A DNA stretch of 64,000 bases from Aurantiacibacter sediminis (GTDB taxonomy: Bacteria > Pseudomonadota > Alphaproteobacteria > Sphingomonadales > Sphingomonadaceae), in contig NZ_JAEANY010000001.1 of assembly GCF_016019885.1 (NCBI RefSeq), positions 744,001 through 808,000 on the forward strand. Direction: 5' to 3'. Below, one piece after another: positions 58,825-64,000 of this stretch (position 1 is the stretch's first letter; each line of letters begins with the position of its first letter). Both the position numbers and the translations under genes were made by a program. The notes beneath the pieces were generated by a model. That model worked only from the letters and a program-made list of their open reading frames with translations. It made no database searches and was not told the DNA's origin.

Positions 58825-59841
58825 ATGAGATCTTTGCGAAACTGCACTGGCAGTGCCACTTTGGCAGCTGCATGTATGACGCTCGCGAGTTGCGGCGGGG
58901 GCGGCGCTTCCGGCGCGCAAGCCAGCGTATCTGCTCCCGCGCCCTCGCCAAGCACGGCAGCGGCGCCGACTGGCGATTGGCAGCTTGTCTGGTCGGATGA
59001 ATTCGATGGCCCGGCGCTCGATAGGTCCCGGTGGAATTTCATCGAGGATTGCTGGGGCGGCGGGAATAATGAGCAGCAATGCTACACCGCGCGCCCGCAA
59101 AATGTTTCGCAGGAAGGCGGAATGCTGATCCTTCGCGCGCATGAGGAAAGCTGGACGGGCGCCGCCTGGCCGCCGCACATCGCGCAATATCGATCTGATC
59201 CGGACGCGCAGAACACCAAGCCGTTCACATCGGGAAAAGTCACGACGCAAGGCAATGCCAGCTGGCGATACGGGCGCATCGAATTGCGTGCACGCCTGCC
59301 GCAAGGGCAGGGAGCGTGGCCGGCATTCTGGATGCTGCCTGAAGACGATGTTTACGGCTCATGGCCGCTTTCGGGCGAAATCGACATCATGGAAACGGTC
59401 AATCTCGGCGTCGAATGCGCGGAGTGCGAACTGGGTGGCGAAAACTCGGTGCTCGGCACGTTGCATTTCGGTGATCGCTTTCCTGACAACGTCTATGCCA
59501 ATCGAGAGACGTCATTCCCCGGTGTGCTGGATGGCGAGTTCCACACATATGGCGTCGTCTGGGAAGAGGGCCGTTTCACCTGGACAATCGATGGAGAGCC
59601 TTTCGGCAGTATGGAAGCGAGCGAATGGTGGACCTCCGCCAGCAGCGTCGCCAACGCCCCGTTCGACCAGGAATTCCACCTGATCATCAATCTCGCCATC
59701 GGCGGTAATTGGCCCGAAAGCGCCAATCTGGGCGGCGTATCGACAGAAGGCTTTCCCAAGCAAGTGGAAGTCGACTGGGTCCGCGTATGGCAATGTGATG
59801 CAGACCCTGCCACCGGGCGTGGCTGCATGGAGGGAAATTGA
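58825..59841 (+). CDS. GH16 family glycoside hydrolase lipoprotein (laminarinase/lichenase type)
   Basis: 338 residues. The lipoprotein signal ends at TLASC, followed by a Ser/Ala/Pro linker. The GH16 jelly roll carries the catalytic motif GEIDIMETVN with Glu185, Asp187 and Glu190 (the E-x-D-x-x-E form of laminarinases), preceded by GAWPAFWMLPEDDVYGSWP. WSDEFDGPALDRSRW is the conserved start of the fold. It should cut beta-1,3 or mixed-linkage glucans at the cell surface. The chosen ATG 58825 gives the shortest clean lipoprotein signal. lacI begins 1 base after its stop, with its ribosome site inside this gene. Confidence 0.9.
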   Translation: MRSLRNCTGSATLAAACMTLASCGGGGASGAQASVSAPAPSPSTAAAPTGDWQLVWSDEFDGPALDRSRWNFIEDCWGGGNNEQQCYTARPQNVSQEGGMLILRAHEESWTGAAWPPHIAQYRSDPDAQNTKPFTSGKVTTQGNASWRYGRIELRARLPQGQGAWPAFWMLPEDDVYGSWPLSGEIDIMETVNLGVECAECELGGENSVLGTLHFGDRFPDNVYANRETSFPGVLDGEFHTYGVVWEEGRFTWTIDGEPFGSMEASEWWTSASSVANAPFDQEFHLIINLAIGGNWPESANLGGVSTEGFPKQVEVDWVRVWQCDADPATGRGCMEGN

Positions 59842-59842
59842 G

Positions 59843-60910
59843 ATGGCGCGCCGTCGTCAATCGGTCACGATCAAGCATGTTGCAGCCGATGCAGGTGTGT
59901 CGCTGCAAACGGTCAGCCGTGTAATCAACAATGAAGCCAATGTCCGCCCGGAAATGAAGGAGCGGGTGCAGGCCTCCATCGACAAGCTCGGCTATGTCCC
60001 ATCCATCGCGGCCCAGCGGATGAGCGGATCGCGATCCTACATCATCCTCGCGCTCAATGACCGTGAGCGCACGATCGAAGCATGGAATGCTCGTGAAGGC
60101 AGTGACTGGGTCGATCAGATGCTGATGGGCGGCATGCTCAAATGTGCCGAGCACGGCTATCGCCTGCTGTTCGAGCTGGTCGATACGCATGATGATAATA
60201 TCCAGCGCGAACTGAAAGCGACAATCGCCGCGATCCAGCCCGATGGCGTTATTCTGACGCCGCCGCACTCGGATAATCAGCTGATCACGGACCTGCTCGA
60301 CAAGTTCAAGATCCCCTATGCACGCATCGGATCGCGCGCGAATGGCGGCAGTATTTCGCTCACCATGGCGGATAGCCGGATGGCGGCCACGGCAACGCGC
60401 TATCTGATCGATAAGGGTCACGAGCGGATTGCGATGATCGCCGGGCCTGAAGAATATGCGGTCAGCAATCGCCGCAAGATGGGCTGGAAAGACGCGATGC
60501 AGGAGGCAGGCCTGCCGACTGAAGGCCTGTGCGAACGCGGCGATTTCTCTTTCGCATCGGGAGAGCGCGCGGCGCGGTCGCTGCTGCAAAAATCATCCCG
60601 GCCAACGGCTATTATCGCCAGCAACGACCAGATGGCTATGGCGACAAACTCCGTCGCCCATTCGCTCGGGCTTCGTGTGCCGGGGGATGTTTCACTAATT
60701 AGTTTCGACAATTCGCCAGTGGTCCGTTTCATCCAGCCAGCTCTTACAGCCATCGACCAGCCGGTTGCTGAAACGGTTGGCCGCGCTGTCGAATTACTGA
60801 TTGCAAAGCAGCGCGGCGAGGAATTGCCGGAAATGCCGGTGGTGATCGAAGGCAAGCTGATCGAGCGCGAATCCGTCGCCTCGCCCGCCAAGCTGCGCCT
60901 GCATGGCTGA
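59843..60910 (+). CDS. LacI family transcriptional regulator
   Basis: 355 residues. The helix-turn-helix VTIKHVAADAGVSLQTVSRVINNEANVRPEMKERV is followed by the hinge helix (PSIAAQRMSGSRS) and a periplasmic-binding-like effector domain (FASGERAARSLL, ASNDQMAMATNSVAHSLGLRVPGDVSLISFDNS). ATG 59843 has GGAGG about 9 bases upstream. It probably binds the palindromes before the receptor and GH3 genes and is released by a glucan-derived sugar. The effector is unknown. It overlaps the MFS gene by 8 bases. Confidence 0.93.
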   Translation: MARRRQSVTIKHVAADAGVSLQTVSRVINNEANVRPEMKERVQASIDKLGYVPSIAAQRMSGSRSYIILALNDRERTIEAWNAREGSDWVDQMLMGGMLKCAEHGYRLLFELVDTHDDNIQRELKATIAAIQPDGVILTPPHSDNQLITDLLDKFKIPYARIGSRANGGSISLTMADSRMAATATRYLIDKGHERIAMIAGPEEYAVSNRRKMGWKDAMQEAGLPTEGLCERGDFSFASGERAARSLLQKSSRPTAIIASNDQMAMATNSVAHSLGLRVPGDVSLISFDNSPVVRFIQPALTAIDQPVAETVGRAVELLIAKQRGEELPEMPVVIEGKLIERESVASPAKLRLHG

Positions 60911-62114
60911 TCAGGATAGTGGACGTGCCGCAGTAAAGCGCCAGTCCACCCGCTTTCTCTTGCTTTATGCGCTGGCGGTGGCGGGCGGCGCGGTCGCCTA
61001 TGTGCCTTTCCTTACCATCCTGCTGCCTGTTCGGGTCGAGAGCATGGCAGGAGGGGAAAGCGTCGGCTGGCTTGCCTATGCCGCTTTTGTCGGGGCAATT
61101 GCCGCGAGCGTGGCGAATATCGGGTTTGGCTGGCTATCGGATCTGACACGCGACCGTCGCTACTGGATACTGGGCGGTCTTGTGATCAGCAGCATTTTGC
61201 TGGTCGCCTTACGCTCTGCGGATGATCTGGCGACTTTGCTCGGCTTGCTCGTCTTATGGCAATTGGGGCTCAACATGATGCTGAGCCCGCTTGCGGCTTG
61301 GGCGGGCGATACCGTGCCCGATCAGCAGAAGGGCCTGCTGGGCGGCTTGCTCGCATTTGCGCCCGCCATGGGGGCTCTAAGCGGTGCGGTGCTTACAATT
61401 CCCGGCATGCTGAGCGCAGACATGCGCATGGTTGCGGTCGCTGCAATCGTGGCGACGTGCGTTTTGCCTGTGCTCTTGTTTGGAAGGCCGGTCGCCCTTC
61501 CGGACTTGCTCGCGGCCACGACCTCGCAGCGCAACCTGCACTCGGGCGACCGCCGCCGTCTGGTCGCGCGCATGTGGGTCGCACGCCTGCTGGTGCAGAT
61601 CGCCGAGGCGGCGCTGTTCGCTTATCTCTATCTCTGGCTGCGATCGATAAATCCGGACATTGGAGATGATGATGCGGCGCAGATTTTCTTCGGCGTGCTT
61701 TTCCTGACAGTGCCGGTCAGCATGCTGGTCGGCCGCTGGATGGACCGCAATGACCGGCCGATCTTTCCTCTCGGCATTACCGCGGGGATAAGCGCGCTCG
61801 CACTCCTCGGTATGGCCGCCGCGCCCGATCTGGCACTGGCTTTGGCAGGTTACGCGGTGTTCGGTCTTGTCTCGCACGTCTTCCTGTCGCTGCACACCGC
61901 ACAGACGCTGCGTGTGCTGCCGCGCCCGGAAAGCCGTGGGCGCGATCTCGGCATCTTCAATCTCACCAATACGGTGCCGTCACCGATCATGTCCGTGCTG
62001 ACGATTATGCTGGTGCCGGTGTTCGGATTTGCAGGATTGTTTGGCTTGCTGGCAGGCCTTTCGGGTCTGGCGTGCGTTATCCTCCTGACAGCCAAGAGAG
62101 CGTCAAAAACGTGA
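60903..62114 (+). CDS. MFS transporter, probable sugar permease
   Basis: 403 residues with twelve predicted helices. The A-motif-like loop after helix 2 reads GFGWLSDLTRDRR, and a related loop VGRWMDRNDRP follows helix 8. The N-terminus is short and basic. Placed between lacI and a beta-glucosidase gene, it most likely imports glucose or short beta-glucosides released in the periplasm across the inner membrane, but the sequence does not show the substrate. Translation is likely coupled to lacI through an 8-base overlap. Confidence 0.88.
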   Translation: MADQDSGRAAVKRQSTRFLLLYALAVAGGAVAYVPFLTILLPVRVESMAGGESVGWLAYAAFVGAIAASVANIGFGWLSDLTRDRRYWILGGLVISSILLVALRSADDLATLLGLLVLWQLGLNMMLSPLAAWAGDTVPDQQKGLLGGLLAFAPAMGALSGAVLTIPGMLSADMRMVAVAAIVATCVLPVLLFGRPVALPDLLAATTSQRNLHSGDRRRLVARMWVARLLVQIAEAALFAYLYLWLRSINPDIGDDDAAQIFFGVLFLTVPVSMLVGRWMDRNDRPIFPLGITAGISALALLGMAAAPDLALALAGYAVFGLVSHVFLSLHTAQTLRVLPRPESRGRDLGIFNLTNTVPSPIMSVLTIMLVPVFGFAGLFGLLAGLSGLACVILLTAKRASKT

Positions 62115-62123
62115 AATGACTGC

Positions 62124-62176
62124 TTGCCTTGGTAGCCCTGCGGTGTAAAACCGGATCAATTGAGAACGTTCTCAAT
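62124..62176 (+). promoter_or_regulatory. GH3 promoter with perfect LacI-type operator
   Basis: TTGCCT (62124-62129), a 16-base spacer and TAAAAC (62146-62151), followed at 62159-62176 by the 18-base perfect palindrome ATTGAGAAC-GTTCTCAAT. The palindrome covers the expected start of transcription, a repressor position. Its half-site (GAGAAC) differs from those before the receptor gene (TGTGAAC). Confidence 0.7.
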
Positions 62177-62201
62177 CGGGGAAACTGGAGAGAGGTTTAC
62201 T

Positions 62202-64000
62202 ATGCGGTCGGGATTGAATTTGCGGGCGAGTGTTGCCGGAACTGTCTTGGCATTGGCTCTTGCGGGCTGTGCTACGACACCTGTGGCAGAGCCGCAGGCA
62301 ATCACCGAGACGGCGAGCCTTTACGGCGATGAGGATGCGTATATCGCCGATCTCGTCTCGCGCATGTCGCTTGAGCACAAGATCGGCCAGTTGATCCAGC
62401 CGCAGATCAATTCTTTCACCCCTGAAGACATGGAGCGCTATCGCTTCGGCAGCTATCTGAATGGCGGTAATGGCGGCCCTTATGGCGACGAATTCGCGCC
62501 TGCTTCCGAGTGGCTGCGCTATGCCGATGAAATGTACGCCGCATCGGTTCAGCCGCTGCCGAATGGCGAACCGGTAATCCCGACGATGTGGGGTACGGAC
62601 GCAGTTCACGGCCACACCAATGTGGTTGGCGCGACGATCTTCCCGCACAATATCGCGCTTGGCGCTGCAGGCGATGCCGATCTGGTCCGCCGGATCGGTC
62701 AGGCGACTGCCGTCGAAATCGAAGTCACCGGCATCGACTGGAATTTCTCTCCCACCGTCGCTGTCGCGCGGGACGATCGGTGGGGCCGGACATATGAAAG
62801 CTATTCCGAGAACCCCGATCTCGTCGCCGAACTCGGCGCTGCACTGGTCGAGGGCTTGCAGGGCGCGCGCGGCGCGGATGATTACCTCGGCACCGGCCGG
62901 GTGATCGCGACCGCCAAGCACTTCTTCGGCGATGGCGGCACCGAACAGGGCGTCGACCAGGGCGATGTGAATGGCGATATCGATGAGCTTCTGGCTCTGC
63001 ACGGCCGCCCCTATCCCGCGACAATCGATGCCGGTGTCGAGACGATCATGGCGAGCTTCAACTCGATCAATGGCCGCAAGATGCACGGCAATGAAGCGCT
63101 GCTGACGGATGTGCTGCGCGGCGAAATGGGTTTTGATGGCCTGGTGGTGGGTGACTGGAACGGTCACGGCCAGGTGCGCGGTTGCACGGTGACCAATTGT
63201 CCGCAATCGCTGCTTGCAGGGCTCGACATCTACATGGTGCCCGATGACTGGCGCGAACTGACGCAAAACCTGATCGCGCAGGTGAATGACGGCACCATTC
63301 CCATGGAGCGCGTCGATGAAGCGGTGACCCGCGTGCTGCGCGTCAAATACCGCGCCGGCCTGCTCGGGCCCGATGCTGTGCGCCCATCGGAACGCGGCGT
63401 TGCAGGACAGTATGAATTGCTCGCATCGCCTGAACACCGCGCACTGGCGCGCGAAGCCGTGGCGCGTTCGCAGGTAATCCTGCAAAATGACGGGATCCTG
63501 CCGCTTGTTGCTGGTTCCAATGTGCTTGTTGCAGGCTCTGCTGCCGACGACATCGGTCAGGCCTCCGGCGGCTGGACTCTGGAATGGCAGGGTGGCCTCG
63601 AAGGCGAAATGGGCGCGGACGCGGGTATCGCTGACCGCCTTTTCCCCAATGCCGAATCGATCTGGGAAGGCTTGGAAGAAGCGATCACCAGCAATGGCGG
63701 AACAGCAACGCTTTCCGAAGATGGCAGCTTTACGACGCGGCCCGATGTTGCCGTCGTCGTGTTCGGTGAGAAGCCTTACGCCGAATTCGCAGGCGACCAG
63801 CGCGATCTGGCCTTCCGCGACGAGGAAGGGCTCGAACTGCTGCGCTCGTTCGAAGAGCAGGGCATCCCGACCGTTGCCGTTTTCCTTTCCGGCCGTCCGC
63901 TGTGGATGAACCGCGAAATGAACGCCTCCAACGCCTTTGTCGCATCTTGGCTTCCGGGAAGCGAAGGCGGCGGTGTTGCAGATATTCTGACCGGTGCAGT
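62202..64000 (+). CDS. GH3 family beta-glucosidase lipoprotein (cut by window edge)
   Basis: The first 599 codons; the 3' end lies outside. The lipoprotein signal ends at LALAGC. The TIM-barrel has PTMWGTDAVHGHTNVVGATIFPHNI, ATAKHFFGDGGTEQGVDQGDV and the nucleophile in GLVVGDWNGH (Asp318). The following C-terminal sandwich starts near VILQNDGILPLV. The G-D-W-N-G form is that of exo-1,3/1,4-beta-glucosidases such as ExoP/Cel3 types, which release glucose from beta-glucan oligomers. ATG 62202 follows GGAG at about 10 bases. It is 88 bases after the MFS stop with its own operator, so it forms a separate transcription unit. Confidence 0.93.
   Translation, partial: MRSGLNLRASVAGTVLALALAGCATTPVAEPQAITETASLYGDEDAYIADLVSRMSLEHKIGQLIQPQINSFTPEDMERYRFGSYLNGGNGGPYGDEFAPASEWLRYADEMYAASVQPLPNGEPVIPTMWGTDAVHGHTNVVGATIFPHNIALGAAGDADLVRRIGQATAVEIEVTGIDWNFSPTVAVARDDRWGRTYESYSENPDLVAELGAALVEGLQGARGADDYLGTGRVIATAKHFFGDGGTEQGVDQGDVNGDIDELLALHGRPYPATIDAGVETIMASFNSINGRKMHGNEALLTDVLRGEMGFDGLVVGDWNGHGQVRGCTVTNCPQSLLAGLDIYMVPDDWRELTQNLIAQVNDGTIPMERVDEAVTRVLRVKYRAGLLGPDAVRPSERGVAGQYELLASPEHRALAREAVARSQVILQNDGILPLVAGSNVLVAGSAADDIGQASGGWTLEWQGGLEGEMGADAGIADRLFPNAESIWEGLEEAITSNGGTATLSEDGSFTTRPDVAVVVFGEKPYAEFAGDQRDLAFRDEEGLELLRSFEEQGIPTVAVFLSGRPLWMNREMNASNAFVASWLPGSEGGGVADILTGA

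Noticed and set aside
57730-59304. Minus-strand open frame of 524 codons opposite the glucan receptor and GH16 genes
   Set aside because: It spans a terminator and two strongly supported plus-strand genes and has no recognisable domain.
62172-63485. Minus-strand open frame of 437 codons opposite the GH3 gene
   Set aside because: It is a shadow of the GH3 reading frame; the plus strand carries all catalytic motifs.
1-64000. CRISPR array, insertion sequence or prophage
   Set aside because: No regularly spaced repeats, transposase or phage structural genes were seen on either strand.

Overview
The window looks like the chromosome of an aerobic alphaproteobacterium of the Sphingomonadales, most likely Erythrobacteraceae. 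The basis is its GC-rich sequence, three TonB-dependent receptors, a biliverdin-type bacteriophytochrome with an HWE kinase, an NDQ-type rhodopsin, and the alphaproteobacterial gene set NDUFA12-like / DUF2155 / aat / tRNA-Trp / secE-nusG / rplK-rplA. There is no 16S rRNA here, so the placement is inference. I see no insertion sequence, prophage or CRISPR array.

Left part (1-16.1 kb): a 5-oxoprolinase/hydantoinase fragment runs off the left edge, facing away from tonB and a mannose-1-phosphate guanylyltransferase. A heme oxygenase-bacteriophytochrome operon (bphO-bphP) follows. Next come a DUF2721 membrane protein, a PHA-granule-region protein with an XpaC-like/TelA pair, a DUF389 protein, a MAPEG protein and a fatty-acyl-AMP ligase. 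The overlapping genes recX, DUF192 lipoprotein, NDUFA12-like and DUF2155 then converge on aat, which is followed by tRNA-Trp(CCA).

Middle (16-39.7 kb): information-processing genes (tRNA-Trp, secE-nusG, rplK-rplA) are interleaved with a GT87-like membrane protein, a 48-residue small protein, an alanine symporter, TrkH, an NDQ rhodopsin with the residues of a light-driven Na+ pump, and a CPBP protease. A minus-strand run holds DUF2339, a CinA-like protein, a Baeyer-Villiger-type monooxygenase and folD. On the plus strand are an alpha/beta hydrolase, an unknown secreted protein and a TonB receptor, which converges on ppx and ppk1.

Type IV secretion region (39.7-47.7 kb): virB1-2-3-4-6-9-10-11 form a tight minus-strand operon that runs toward ppk1-ppx with no visible terminator between them. 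virB5, virB7, virB8 and virD4 are absent from the window. A PHO-box-like direct repeat precedes virB1. Similar repeats precede a surface lipoprotein/TonB receptor pair (48.5-52.9 kb) and an atypical PhoB-like regulator (53 kb). Together they suggest one phosphate-related regulatory theme, which is an inference from the sequence.

Right part (53.7-64 kb): a beta-glucan utilisation locus with a tryptophan-halogenase-family protein, a large TonB receptor, a GH16 lipoprotein, a LacI-family regulator, an MFS transporter and a GH3 glucosidase cut by the right edge. LacI-type palindromes lie in front of the receptor and the GH3 gene, so the locus probably responds to a glucan-derived sugar.
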